Counted from the first letter of the stretch, positions 16,934 through 26,092 are shown. The stretch: 64,000 nucleotides of DNA from Nonlabens sp. Ci31 (GCF_012974865.1 NZ_CP043633.1:62001-126000), one strand, 5' to 3'. Program-made: numbers and translations. The notes: generated by a model from the letters alone, not told the origin.

Positions 16934-17899
16934 TTGGACGAAGAAAATAAAGTTTTAGAAGTTGCGAGAAGAACTATTCGCATTGAAGCACAGGCTATTA
17001 CAGATCTTGTGGATGGTATTGATTTCGCTTTCGCGAAAGCGGTACTGCACATACACCACTCCAAAGGCAGAGTTATCATCACTGGAATAGGAAAAAGTGC
17101 GATTATAGCCCAGAAAATAGTAGCTACCATGAACTCCACAGGAACACCTGCGATTTTCATGCATGCAGCCGATGCTATTCATGGCGACTTGGGAATCGTA
17201 CAAACCAATGATGTGGTGATCTGTATTTCAAAAAGTGGAAATACTCCAGAGATCAAAGTACTCGTGCCATTGATCAAGAATTTCAATAATAAATTGATTG
17301 GGATAACAAGCGATAGAGATTCCTTTTTAGGGAAAGAAGCAGACTATGTTCTACATGCACATATCAAAGAAGAGGCCTGCCCTAATGGCCTAGCTCCTAC
17401 CACCAGCACTACTGTTCAACTCGTTATAGGCGATGCGCTTGCGGTAAGTTTACTGGAATTAAAAGGCTTTACCGATAAAGATTTTGCGAGGTACCACCCA
17501 GGTGGCGCCTTAGGTAAAAAATTATACTTGCGTGTTCATGACATCAGTGAGAAAAATAACAAACCAGAAGTACAAGCCACTACCTCTTTAAGAGATGTGA
17601 TTGTGAATATTTCAGAAAATATGCTGGGAATGACGGTAGTGACTGAAGATCGTCAAGCTATAGGAATAATTACTGATGGTGATTTAAGACGCATGCTTTC
17701 TAGCGGTAAAAATATCGATGACTTAGTGGCAAGTGATATTATGAGCAGTCCTCCTAAAACCATCACAGCCGATTCTATGGCGGTACAAGCTCGCGAATTG
17801 ATGGAAGAAAAAAACATCTCTCAATTGATTGCCGTGGATGAAAACGGTTATGCTGGTGTGGTGCATATTCATGATTTAATAAGAGAGGGAATCGTATAA
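16934..17899 (+). CDS. kdsD: D-arabinose 5-phosphate isomerase (KdsD/KpsF)
   Basis: Converts ribulose 5-phosphate to arabinose 5-phosphate, the first step toward Kdo for lipopolysaccharide. The SIS domain (about 30-170) shows VIITGIGKSAIIAQKI and CISKSGNTPEI. Two CBS domains follow (about 205-321). The start is TTG: the in-frame TAA at 16925-16927 leaves no ATG upstream, and MDEENKVLEVARRTI is the expected N-terminus. Residues about 32-36 (AFAKA) come from a perfect palindrome copy. It is one base from tatC, so it probably heads a kdsD-tatC-AhpD-like operon. Confidence 0.92.
   Translation: MDEENKVLEVARRTIRIEAQAITDLVDGIDFAFAKAVLHIHHSKGRVIITGIGKSAIIAQKIVATMNSTGTPAIFMHAADAIHGDLGIVQTNDVVICISKSGNTPEIKVLVPLIKNFNNKLIGITSDRDSFLGKEADYVLHAHIKEEACPNGLAPTTSTTVQLVIGDALAVSLLELKGFTDKDFARYHPGGALGKKLYLRVHDISEKNNKPEVQATTSLRDVIVNISENMLGMTVVTEDRQAIGIITDGDLRRMLSSGKNIDDLVASDIMSSPPKTITADSMAVQARELMEEKNISQLIAVDENGYAGVVHIHDLIREGIV
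17027..17040. repeat. GCTTTCGCGAAAGC palindrome inside kdsD
   Basis: Perfect copy, in frame, encoding A-F-A-K-A as in prmA. Confidence 0.9.
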
Positions 17900-17900
17900 C

Positions 17901-18737
17901 ATGGCTCGTAAAAAAGTAGATCCCAATAACATGTCATTCCTGGACCATGTAGAAGAACTGCGCTGGTCGTTGATACGTTCTATAGTTGGAATTTTAATAG
18001 GTGCTGTAATTGCAGGAATTTTTACAGACTTTATTTTTGACGTCATCATCTTTGGGCCTAAGAGAGGTACTTTTATCACCTATGAGTTCTTTTGTGACTT
18101 TGGGAAGTATTTCGGAATTGTAAGTGATTTTTGTAATCCAGATTTCAATTTCAAAGTCCAATCCAGAGAAATGTCTGATGAGTTTTCTACTCATATCTGG
18201 ACGTCTATTTTAGTAGGTTTTGTAGTTGCTTTTCCATGGGTATTGTACCAAGTATGGAGGTTTATATCCCCAGGTTTAAAATCGTCAGAAAAAAAATACA
18301 GCAGTGGTTTTATCATCGTTTGTTCCCTATTATTTTTTATAGGGGTCACCTTTGGTTATTTTGTCATTGCTCCTTTATCGGTTCACTTTATGATGACTTA
18401 TAATTTAAGCCCCGAGATATCGACAGAACCTAGTTTATCCAGTTATATAGGTTATATCAGAGCTTCTATTTTAGCCTCTGGATTGCTATTTGAACTGCCT
18501 GTCATTATCTATTTCTTAACTAAAGTAGGCCTCGCTACACCCGAAGGACTGAGAAAGAATAGAAAGTTTGCCTTAGTTATTGTGCTGATCGTAGCGGCCG
18601 TTATCACACCGCCAGATGTTGCCAGTCAAATAATAGTTGCTATACCTGTGTTAATTTTGTACGAAGTGAGTATTTTCATATCTAAATTTGTGCTTTACCG
18701 ACAGAAGAGAAGAAAAAGAAAATTAGCTACCCCTTAA
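17901..18737 (+). CDS. tatC: TatC, twin-arginine translocase core subunit
   Basis: Inner membrane receptor for folded proteins with twin-arginine signals. The 278 residues contain six membrane segments and the family landmarks MSFLDHVEELRW at the N-terminus, FPWVLYQVWRFISPGLKSSEKK in the first cytoplasmic loop, and LLFELPVIIYFLTKVG. Residues 50-95 form a longer periplasmic loop than in E. coli. No TatA/B is adjacent. It starts one base after kdsD and ends 3 bp before the AhpD-like gene. Confidence 0.95.
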   Translation: MARKKVDPNNMSFLDHVEELRWSLIRSIVGILIGAVIAGIFTDFIFDVIIFGPKRGTFITYEFFCDFGKYFGIVSDFCNPDFNFKVQSREMSDEFSTHIWTSILVGFVVAFPWVLYQVWRFISPGLKSSEKKYSSGFIIVCSLLFFIGVTFGYFVIAPLSVHFMMTYNLSPEISTEPSLSSYIGYIRASILASGLLFELPVIIYFLTKVGLATPEGLRKNRKFALVIVLIVAAVITPPDVASQIIVAIPVLILYEVSIFISKFVLYRQKRRKRKLATP

Positions 18738-18740
18738 CTT

Positions 18741-19097
18741 ATGAGTAATCAAGTAGAAGAATTCAATGCGTATCGTGCAAAAATGAACGATGCTATCATA
18801 GAAGACAACAATAAAATCATCAAACGCATCTTTAATCTAGATACCAATGCTTTTGCAGCAGGTACGTTAGATAAAAAAACCAAAGAACTCTTAGGTCTTG
18901 TTGCCAGTGCCGTATTGAGATGTGACGACTGTGTAAAGTACCACCTAGAAGCCAGTCATAAAGAAGGTATTTCTAAGGAAGAAGTGGTAGAAGCACTTTC
19001 CATTGCAACATTAGTAGGTGGAACGATTGTGATACCTCATCTACGTCGTGCTTACGAATATTGGGATGCTATAGAGCAGCATGCTGCTGAAAAATAG
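18741..19097 (+). CDS. Carboxymuconolactone decarboxylase / AhpD-like protein
   Basis: Small helical protein of 118 residues. The AhpD-type active-site segment is VLRCDDCVKYHLEASHKEG, with CxxC and a downstream His (C-x2-C-x3-H), the layout of thiol-active alkylhydroperoxidase-like proteins. The rest (ELLGLVASA; EVVEALSIATLVGG) fits the same fold. Probably a cytosolic thiol peroxidase or reductase rather than a decarboxylase. Last gene of the kdsD-tatC unit. Confidence 0.88.
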   Translation: MSNQVEEFNAYRAKMNDAIIEDNNKIIKRIFNLDTNAFAAGTLDKKTKELLGLVASAVLRCDDCVKYHLEASHKEGISKEEVVEALSIATLVGGTIVIPHLRRAYEYWDAIEQHAAEK

Positions 19098-19188
19098 ACG
19101 ACCGACTAGTTGACGAAGGCCGATCGAATTTAAGAGTGTTGATGCATTGTTCTAAACAACCAGTTGAGATATAATTCCAATATAGCAG

Positions 19189-19247
19189 CCCCATTGTCCT
19201 TACTTTGAGAAACTTTGTACCCGTCTGACATTTCCTAAAAGGGAAAA
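19189..19247. repeat. Direct repeat, copy 1 (about 59 bp)
   Basis: Starts CCCCATTGTCCTTACTTTGA and ends in a small hairpin, TTTCCTAAAAGGGAAA. The second copy is at 19281-19340, with few differences (92-bp spacing). Confidence 0.85.
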
Positions 19248-19280
19248 ATTATCCTGTCTCGCTGTGCTCCTGTTTTCATT

Positions 19281-19340
19281 CCCCATTGTCCTTACTTTGA
19301 GAAACTCCGTACCCGTCTGACATTTCCCAAAAGGGGGAAA
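19281..19340. repeat. Direct repeat, copy 2 (about 60 bp)
   Basis: Same sequence as 19189-19247 except around positions 27-28 and in the terminal hairpin, which here reads TTTCCC-AAAA-GGGGGAAA. The pair sits between the convergent AhpD-like gene and the end of the polysaccharide locus; hairpins in both copies might help stop transcription. Confidence 0.85.
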
Positions 19341-19429
19341 TCTAATCAAATCACATGTAGAGATATAAGCGATTCCGCTCTTCAGCGGGATGACTACTAG
19401 GGTTAGTTATTAACGTCTAAAAAAAACAA

Positions 19430-20500
19430 TCAAGCCTCTTTATAGATCTTAACCAGCTGCTCCACATAACGATCACTACCGTAATGCTGTTGCACCTGTT
19501 CTTGGAATTGAGTTGCATAGCGATCTCGTAATTCATGATTTGAGATAAGCTGTTCCAAAGCTGCTGCTAGAAGCTTCGCGTTTTCTGGAGGAACAACGAG
19601 CCCGCAATCTGCTACTACTTCTTTACAAGCGCCTACATCAGTAACTACCACTGGCAATGGACACAACGCATATTCTAATAAGGCTACAGGCAATCCTTCT
19701 GACTTAGAAGACAATACTCCTATATCACAGGCATTTAGAACGGCTGTTACATCAGGTCGAGATCCCAATAGGAAAACACGACTTGCTAGAGCTCGCTTTT
19801 GTATTTGATGCTGTAAGTCTTTGGAATAGGCATCCTTAAAATCCTGACCACAGAGATGTAAGGTCCATTCGTGAAATTCTGTCGGTAGCTTCTCAAAAGC
19901 CTGTAGCAAGTTAAGGTGGTCTTTTTGTTCCCTTAAGTTGGCAAGACAGACGATGCGCTTTCCCGCTGTTCCATCCAACGGACTTTGCAAGGGTAACATC
20001 GGAGCTTGCACAGCAAAGTTCTCTAAGTACAGCACCTTTTTACATTTCAGCTCCTTCTCAGCCCAAGTTTTTAATCGCTTGTTAACGCTTATTATTTGGT
20101 CAAAAAAGACCGAAATCAACTTCCATATTTTGTAGGGCCTTTGATCTAATTGGTCAGCCTTACCGTAATGATCGTGCCAAATCAGTTTAGGTTGGTTCTT
20201 CAAGAAAACTAACGCGAGCACCGCTATATAAGCAGAAGTACTGTGCGCATGAACTACTTCTATTTGATGCTGTTTTATATAACTCCTCAATTTAAAAACA
20301 GCTCGCCATCCTATCTTGCCTTTCTTGTTTAAAAAAAGATAGGCTACCTCTGAGTCAATTGCTTTTTGAAGCAAACCTTCTTTTCTAGTAACACAAAGAT
20401 GGGAGTCGTGACCTTCTTTAGCGAGGGTATTAGCAATATTTACCGCCATACGTTCTGCGCCGCCGGCTTCTAGACTGTCTATGATTTGAAGCAGTTTCAT
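19430..20500 (-). CDS. GT4-type glycosyltransferase
   Basis: GT-B enzyme of 356 residues, last gene of the polysaccharide locus. The N-terminal domain has the donor/acceptor loop DSLEAGGAERMAVNIANTL. The C-terminal domain has FLLGSRPDVTAVLNACDIGVL and the retaining E-x7-E motif (SKSEGLPVALLEYA), then a sugar-nucleotide loop ending in DVGACKEVV. No signal or membrane segments. Substrate unknown. Its start overlaps the upstream gene by 4 bp. Confidence 0.9.
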   Translation of the reverse strand: MKLLQIIDSLEAGGAERMAVNIANTLAKEGHDSHLCVTRKEGLLQKAIDSEVAYLFLNKKGKIGWRAVFKLRSYIKQHQIEVVHAHSTSAYIAVLALVFLKNQPKLIWHDHYGKADQLDQRPYKIWKLISVFFDQIISVNKRLKTWAEKELKCKKVLYLENFAVQAPMLPLQSPLDGTAGKRIVCLANLREQKDHLNLLQAFEKLPTEFHEWTLHLCGQDFKDAYSKDLQHQIQKRALASRVFLLGSRPDVTAVLNACDIGVLSSKSEGLPVALLEYALCPLPVVVTDVGACKEVVADCGLVVPPENAKLLAAALEQLISNHELRDRYATQFQEQVQQHYGSDRYVEQLVKIYKEA

Positions 20501-21864
20501 TTCTTAGAGGCTTTTGGTGGATCTGTTTCTTTTAAAAGCAAGGCAATTTCACTTTCAAAATCATCTATAGTGTATTGTTGTGACCAAGTCGCGGCGGCTT
20601 GTGACATGTGCTGTAGCAATTCTGGATGTCCTAAGTAAGTGCTTACTGCCTCAACTGCTCTTGAAAGGTCAGTTATTAGTATGCCCCTTTGTTCCTTGTT
20701 TGCCGCAAAGTTAGCTGATGGATTATTTTTTTTATTTTGTAATCGTTCTCGACCCTTCGACAGGCTCCGTGCATCGCTCCCGCTCGAACTGGCATCGAAA
20801 CCTTTCCCTAGCCCTAAAGGGTAGGTTTCTTGATCTTTTATTTCCAGATTTGAACCTAGAGCTTTGGAATTGGAAACATCATCCCTCAACTCATAACTTT
20901 GAACTCCTAACTCTGAACTTGAATAACCCAGCATCCAGGGGACGCAGCTTACTTTACTTGCCACTGGTATACAACCCCAAAACATGGCCTCAGCGACGGC
21001 TTTAGGCCAGCCTTCACTTTTTGAAAGTAACAAGGAGAAATGTGAATTTTTATAGGCTTTAGTAACAATGCTGTTCTCTACATTACCGTGCAAGCTGATG
21101 TGATCTTCTAATCCAGCTTGCTTTACTTTAATTTCAATATCTTTTTTCAAAGGACCATCGCCGTAATAATCTAAAGAAATAGCAACTCCGTTAGCCCGTA
21201 ATTCTTTTATGAGTTCAAAAACTTCTAATGGTCTTTTATTGGCTCCCATGGTTCCTACAAAAACTGCTTTATAAGGTCCTTTCCAATTCCTATTGGCAAC
21301 AGGCTGGATTTGATACCTGCTGTAAGTAGCTGTAAAGAAGGCTTGGATATTTTTAGTTTGATTGGGCCATTCTCCATAGACCAACACCTTTATATTTTTA
21401 GTGAGGAAGGTATTGGATAACAGACTCTTTTGCCATCGATAAGCCATAGGTTGGGATGCCATAGGGTCAAAGTTGCCGGCATATTTAACAGTCTTCCTTT
21501 TACTCGGAAATAAGATTTGAACTATAGCAGCCAGTAAAGCTAGATTTCCAGGGCATCGCAAGTGAATATGATCTGCTTTGCGCATGGCGTTCCACAAGAT
21601 TACCGCTTGATAGGGAATACTAAAAAAAGAAATTATGGCTGAAAATAGGGTGTGAAATTCTAGACGTTTGACACTTTTTATTTCGCAATCTTGGAAATCA
21701 AAAGCTTTTGTAAGCAAGGAACGATCGTATTTGGTCGGACAAACATATGTGGTTGAAGTCGCGTATTTCATCCACATATTCATTTCCTTAACATAGGGCG
21801 CATAGGCGACTTTCTCCTTATTTTCAAAAAGAATAGGTGCGTCAGAAATGAGGAGTAATTTCAT
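20497..21864 (-). CDS. GT4-type glycosyltransferase with a repeat-derived insertion
   Basis: GT-B enzyme of 455 residues, about 80 longer than its neighbours of the same family. The core is normal: AVFVGTMGANKRPLEVFELI, LDYYGDGPLKKDI, then SKSEGWPKAVAEAMFWGC with the E-x7-E motif. After SCVPWMLGY (residue 314) comes a 78-residue low-complexity stretch, and the fold then resumes with RGILITDL at 393. The insertion (20689-20922) is a multiple of three and consists of repeat-like DNA. It overlaps the hexapeptide acetyltransferase gene by 1 bp. Confidence 0.88.
   Translation of the reverse strand: MKLLLISDAPILFENKEKVAYAPYVKEMNMWMKYATSTTYVCPTKYDRSLLTKAFDFQDCEIKSVKRLEFHTLFSAIISFFSIPYQAVILWNAMRKADHIHLRCPGNLALLAAIVQILFPSKRKTVKYAGNFDPMASQPMAYRWQKSLLSNTFLTKNIKVLVYGEWPNQTKNIQAFFTATYSRYQIQPVANRNWKGPYKAVFVGTMGANKRPLEVFELIKELRANGVAISLDYYGDGPLKKDIEIKVKQAGLEDHISLHGNVENSIVTKAYKNSHFSLLLSKSEGWPKAVAEAMFWGCIPVASKVSCVPWMLGYSSSELGVQSYELRDDVSNSKALGSNLEIKDQETYPLGLGKGFDASSSGSDARSLSKGRERLQNKKNNPSANFAANKEQRGILITDLSRAVEAVSTYLGHPELLQHMSQAAATWSQQYTIDDFESEIALLLKETDPPKASKK
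20689..20922. repeat. In-frame repeat-type insertion inside a glycosyltransferase gene
   Basis: A 234-bp segment containing CCCTTCGACAGGCTCCG, a hairpin (CCCTAGCCCTAAAGGG), and a run of AACTC/AACTT-like units similar to the hexamer arrays at 8501 and 8734. It separates two halves of a conserved GT4 C-terminal domain without breaking the frame. Confidence 0.7.
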
Positions 21865-22409
21865 TAGATATAAGCGCTTGAATCGTTCTTACTTATTTCT
21901 ACAGCAGGAACACCTAAAACGGTTACTCCGTCACTGACATCTCTTATGACTAAAGAATTAGCTCCTACCACAACTTTATTACCAATAAAGATCTTTCCAG
22001 CTAGGGTAGCATTTGCTCCTATATACACTTCGTCTCCTATGACAGGTGCTCCTCGGTATTTCCCCTTACCGCTTACTCCTATGGTAACACCTTGTGATAT
22101 ATTGCAATTTTTTCCAATGATGGCTCCTGCATTCATAATGATTCCAGAATGATGCCCTATGTACAATCCTTCTCCTATTTGAGCAGAGTAAGGTAATGTG
22201 ATTCCTGTAAGCATCTCGACTCCTTTTTGGTGACAAACTCCCACAAACAATAAAGGCAGCTTGATTATTTTAGGTGACTTTGAATTGTAAATCCAGTTGT
22301 AAAAACGGTACTGAAATAAGGCCCACAAGCCTTGCTGAGTCAACAACATCACTACAGCAGACTTACCGCTGTAGGTGGTATAACGCTTGATGTCTTTAGA
22401 AAATTTCAT
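21864..22409 (-). CDS. Serine-acetyltransferase-like left-handed beta-helix protein
   Basis: Hexapeptide-repeat acyltransferase of 181 residues. The helix repeats are visible from about residue 70: AQIGEGLYIGHHSGIIMNAG, IGKNCNISQGVTIG, VIGDEVYIGANATLAG, KVVVGANSLVIRDV. The His in YIGHHSG matches the catalytic region of SAT/CysE. In polysaccharide loci such proteins usually acetylate a sugar or a precursor. The acceptor is unknown. Genes on both sides overlap it by one base, so it is fully embedded in the operon. Confidence 0.85.
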   Translation of the reverse strand: MKFSKDIKRYTTYSGKSAVVMLLTQQGLWALFQYRFYNWIYNSKSPKIIKLPLLFVGVCHQKGVEMLTGITLPYSAQIGEGLYIGHHSGIIMNAGAIIGKNCNISQGVTIGVSGKGKYRGAPVIGDEVYIGANATLAGKIFIGNKVVVGANSLVIRDVSDGVTVLGVPAVEISKNDSSAYI

Positions 22410-23449
22410 TACCTAGGTTTAGAGAATAACAAGCTCAATATCCCCATGGTTCTACCCATAGATTCTGTAAATGCTTCTTTGCGTTCGCTAGTGGTAAAGA
22501 TATTGAGAAATCTAATAGCAGCGAGCAATAAGGTGATTTGATACCATTTCCATTTATTTTTAAAAGACGGGTGGGGATGTTTTACACGCCAGACATACCA
22601 GCCGTTGCGCACCACCATTTTTCCATAACTGTATTGATTAGGCCTTCCTGCTGCATCGTGATGGTGCTCTAGGCTTGCTGCTGTATTTACATATAAGTTC
22701 CCTATTTTAGAAAGCCTCAATGTAAAATCTGCATCTTCATAGAGCCCATATCCTTCAAAGTATTCAGAGAATTGATGCTGCTTTAAGATAGCTAATGGAA
22801 AACTAGAGACGCCACCCATCAACTGCTCTACTTGATATATCTTTCCAGATGGTGGCAAAAAACTGATGGACCTGCCATGTCCAAATGCTGGATATACGGC
22901 TGGAGGTGTTTTTTGTGCCAGACCTAATTTTCTTCTTAGCATATAGCGACTGCTTTCTTTACGCCTGTAACCGTCATAGTAGAAATAATTCAGATCGTTT
23001 TTATCTTCTATTGGTGAAGGTTCCCAAGAAACTTCATTAGTAATGTAACCGCCGACTCCTACGGCATCTGGATACGTATGGTAGGTGGCTAATAGCTCTT
23101 GAAAATAAGAAGGCTCTAAAATTGTATCATCATCAAGAAAAGCAACCACCTCCATTTCTTCACTTACTCTGTCGATTCCGTAATTGCGTTGTTTGGTCAA
23201 GCCGCGATGTGCTGCTGGTACTTGGAAATAGCGGAGCGAATCTAAGGTTGAAAATCCTGCTGTAACCTCCTTGTTTCTTTTTAGTTGAAACTGAGTGATG
23301 GCATTTTTGGTCAACTCATTGGTACTGCCATCAATAATCAAGACCTCATCAGGCACTTGAGTTTGCAGCAGGACGCTTTCCAACAACCTGGATAAAGGTT
23401 GGGGACGCATATAAGTACAAATGATAAGACTAATTTTAATTTGTTGCAT
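22409..23449 (-). CDS. GT2-type glycosyltransferase
   Basis: GT-A enzyme of 346 residues. The N-terminal nucleotide-sugar domain has LIICTYMRPQPLSRLLESVL and the metal-binding FLDDDT at about residue 109. The acceptor side contains the ED motif region (YEDADFTLRL, about 240). A basic amphipathic C-terminus may touch the membrane. It overlaps the next upstream gene by 14 bp. Confidence 0.88.
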   Translation of the reverse strand: MQQIKISLIICTYMRPQPLSRLLESVLLQTQVPDEVLIIDGSTNELTKNAITQFQLKRNKEVTAGFSTLDSLRYFQVPAAHRGLTKQRNYGIDRVSEEMEVVAFLDDDTILEPSYFQELLATYHTYPDAVGVGGYITNEVSWEPSPIEDKNDLNYFYYDGYRRKESSRYMLRRKLGLAQKTPPAVYPAFGHGRSISFLPPSGKIYQVEQLMGGVSSFPLAILKQHQFSEYFEGYGLYEDADFTLRLSKIGNLYVNTAASLEHHHDAAGRPNQYSYGKMVVRNGWYVWRVKHPHPSFKNKWKWYQITLLLAAIRFLNIFTTSERKEAFTESMGRTMGILSLLFSKPR

Positions 23450-24962
23450 CTTGAGCTAATAGGTTGGACCAATAAAGGCTTTTTTTCCAAGCCTTTTTAA
23501 AATAGTTAAAATACGTAAAAGGGTTTTTAATGGATTGATCAAAATAAAATTTGAAAAAGAGAGTGATTTTATAACCTTTAAGTTGCTCTCGTGTAAAGTT
23601 CTTTCTTCGATGATACAAAATATGAGGTGATGGTTTAGGCTGAATAGCGTCGTTCTGCCACTTAAATTCAAACGTTGACCTAAATCCACCTATAGGAGCT
23701 TTGAGATGATCCATATGTATTTGTGGAGCATAAATAACATCGTAACCTAAGTTGCGTAACTGCATCCCAAAGTCGCTATCTTCCCCATAACCATGCTCTA
23801 ATACCATATCAAATTTACAATTTCGAATAGTTTCTTTATGGACTACACTACAGCCAGAGCCAAAGTTTTCCCATTGTAAATACGCTTTTCTACTTTCTCT
23901 TTCTCCTTCTTGCAAACAAGCAAAAGTCATCGCCTTTACATCTGTTTCATTTATGCTTTTGGCTATGCTCGATATAAAATCCTTATCAATACGTACATCA
24001 TCATCAAATAGTAATACCCATGTTGCATTTACTTTTTCAAGGGCGATATTTCTAGCATTACAGGCACCTGTTTGATGTGTAAAACAATGATCAATTATAA
24101 AAGGCCAGTCGCTGTTATCTATATAATTGAGCTCTGATCTTGAGTTTTGATCGCTATTTTGTTCTACAACAACAACTTTACTTGGTAAATTATCTTGTTT
24201 GCTCAGATCTATTAATACATCTTTTAAATAATCACGCCTCCCCATGGTAGGTATTACAACATCATAGTCAAAATTCTTTATTTCAAAAAATGAAGTTTTG
24301 AGTTTTGGGATTTTAAATTCAATCTTAAATTTAGAATTGGATTGCGCTTTCGAAAAAGAATAGAAAGCAAACAAATTTTCATATCTAAAAAGAAAGAAAA
24401 ACAATAATAAGCTCCACGATCGCTTGTAATGCTGCACCACAAACTTAAAAAGTGCCCTAGTATTCTTAGGAGTTAAAGGTGTGCTTGGTTGCTCCCATGG
24501 AATATGATAACAAAACAAGCCTTGTGGTTGTCCTATTCGCGCCACAGAAGTTAAAAAATACTCTAATGATACATTTTTATAGTTGGCTACATCAAATTGG
24601 TTGATCACAGCAGCAGCTACCATCCCCGCAGTATCTTGCATCAACCAAGTAGGATAGATCACTTTTTCTGAAACTGCTATAAAAGGACCATCGGTCACAT
24701 AACCTATTTCTGGAACTAAAAACTGGTTCTTAATATCTCCAAGACTCAACATATAGTTGTTATCCTTAAATTTAGAGCGTAAGTTTTCGACATCAAAGTT
24801 ACCTGCAATCGATTCATGAACCCATATGATGTTCTCATCTGGATAGCGCGTAGCAACTTCAAATAATTGGGCAATCAACGTATCACTTTTGGGCAACAGC
24901 TGTACATCTCCATTATTAGTGAGTCTAGTAACTGATAAACCATCATGATAGAAATAAATCAT
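23436..24962 (-). CDS. Two-domain protein: unknown N-terminal domain plus GT2 glycosyltransferase
   Basis: A 508-residue protein, about 200 longer than the GT2 enzymes around it. Residues 1-190 match no family I recognise; they look like a compact alpha/beta domain with no signal peptide. A hydrophobic stretch at about 184-193 precedes a GT2 domain beginning at about 232 (YDVVIPTMGRRDYLKDVL). Its DxD-type motif is LLFDDDVRID (320-322), followed by GYGEDSDFGMQL near 395. The N-terminal domain may add a second activity or a binding function. It overlaps the upstream GT4 gene by 4 bp. Confidence 0.82.
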   Translation of the reverse strand: MIYFYHDGLSVTRLTNNGDVQLLPKSDTLIAQLFEVATRYPDENIIWVHESIAGNFDVENLRSKFKDNNYMLSLGDIKNQFLVPEIGYVTDGPFIAVSEKVIYPTWLMQDTAGMVAAAVINQFDVANYKNVSLEYFLTSVARIGQPQGLFCYHIPWEQPSTPLTPKNTRALFKFVVQHYKRSWSLLLFFFLFRYENLFAFYSFSKAQSNSKFKIEFKIPKLKTSFFEIKNFDYDVVIPTMGRRDYLKDVLIDLSKQDNLPSKVVVVEQNSDQNSRSELNYIDNSDWPFIIDHCFTHQTGACNARNIALEKVNATWVLLFDDDVRIDKDFISSIAKSINETDVKAMTFACLQEGERESRKAYLQWENFGSGCSVVHKETIRNCKFDMVLEHGYGEDSDFGMQLRNLGYDVIYAPQIHMDHLKAPIGGFRSTFEFKWQNDAIQPKPSPHILYHRRKNFTREQLKGYKITLFFKFYFDQSIKNPFTYFNYFKKAWKKSLYWSNLLAQDATN

Positions 24963-26092
24963 AATCTTAATAAATCTTTATAGTATGCGATATTTTGTTT
25001 TACTATGATAGGTATTGAAAAGTTCTCTAGTACTCTCTGACGAGCACTTTTACCTAAGTTAGATCGCATTGGCTCATTCTTTAAAAAATCTGTAAGATAT
25101 ATAGACATTTTATGATAGTCTTCAGGGTGTACCATAAATCCAGTTTCACCGTGCACCATCATTTCCTTTGCCCATCCTATATCTGAGGTTACTAATGCCT
25201 TTTCCATACTCATCGCCTCTAACCAAGTCATAGGAAAGGCTTCGGCATAACTTGGCAAGCAAACTACAGCCGCAGCATTTATATAATTACTTACTTCTTC
25301 ATAAGCTACTTGATCGATAAATTCGACGCGATGATGATAAACTGTATCTATTTCTTGTGCTATCAATACACTTGTCATTTTACCAGTAAGCACATCTTTT
25401 ACGTCTTTACCTAAATATTTCAACCGAACATCTGGCAACTGGGCAGCAAGTAAATTAAATGCCTTAGCTAGAGCAATGACTCCTTTTTTTCTAATAACAG
25501 ATCCAAAGTTGAGAATATAAGTTGATTCTGACTTGGAATGAACTGGTCTAAAATCCTCTACAGCTATAAGATTTGGAATTACTGTAATTTCATTTTCTAA
25601 GCCGAATAGCTCTTTAGTTTTTTGAGCTGTAAAAGCACTTACGCTACTTACTGCCTTTGCTTTTTGTAACGCCCATTTCTCAAAAAGATAATTCTTCTTC
25701 TTTTGAGGCCTGTTTTCTAAATGACAAAAGTAGGTATCACTTCCGTGCAATCTGATAACATGAGGCATATTGAACTTGCAAAATGCGGTCATACCTGTCC
25801 AGTCTACAGCCTCAAGCAAGTCTATTCCAGCGCTGTTTCTATTGATGTAACGCGCAATGTGTTTCCTGTAAAAATAAAAGCCTCCAAATGAATAATTCCT
25901 TTGCTTGATCAAATGAAAATGAATCCCATTCTCCGTAAATACAGCATCTTTTTTCTGACCGTAAACAAATAGGGTCACCCTGTGTCCTTCTTCACACAAT
26001 GCTTGAGCGAGGTTTTTAATACTCGTACCGATACCTGCGCTATGCTTTATGGATTTATGAGGGTATTCTGGTGTATGGAAGGCGATGTGCAT
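24959..26092 (-). CDS. GT4-type glycosyltransferase
   Basis: GT-B enzyme of 377 residues. The glycine-rich N-terminal loop is HSAGIGTSIKNLAQAL. The C-terminal domain has LNFGSVIRKKGVIALAKAF, a nucleotide-binding region ending in YINAAAVVCL, and E-x7-E in SYAEAFPMTWLEAM. The sugar is unknown. It overlaps its neighbours by 4 bp downstream and 1 bp upstream. Confidence 0.9.
   Translation of the reverse strand: MHIAFHTPEYPHKSIKHSAGIGTSIKNLAQALCEEGHRVTLFVYGQKKDAVFTENGIHFHLIKQRNYSFGGFYFYRKHIARYINRNSAGIDLLEAVDWTGMTAFCKFNMPHVIRLHGSDTYFCHLENRPQKKKNYLFEKWALQKAKAVSSVSAFTAQKTKELFGLENEITVIPNLIAVEDFRPVHSKSESTYILNFGSVIRKKGVIALAKAFNLLAAQLPDVRLKYLGKDVKDVLTGKMTSVLIAQEIDTVYHHRVEFIDQVAYEEVSNYINAAAVVCLPSYAEAFPMTWLEAMSMEKALVTSDIGWAKEMMVHGETGFMVHPEDYHKMSIYLTDFLKNEPMRSNLGKSARQRVLENFSIPIIVKQNIAYYKDLLRL

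Noticed and set aside
24345-24358. GCTTTCGAAAAAG near 24350 as another palindrome copy
   Set aside because: Only the left half matches; symmetry is lost, so it cannot be separated from chance.
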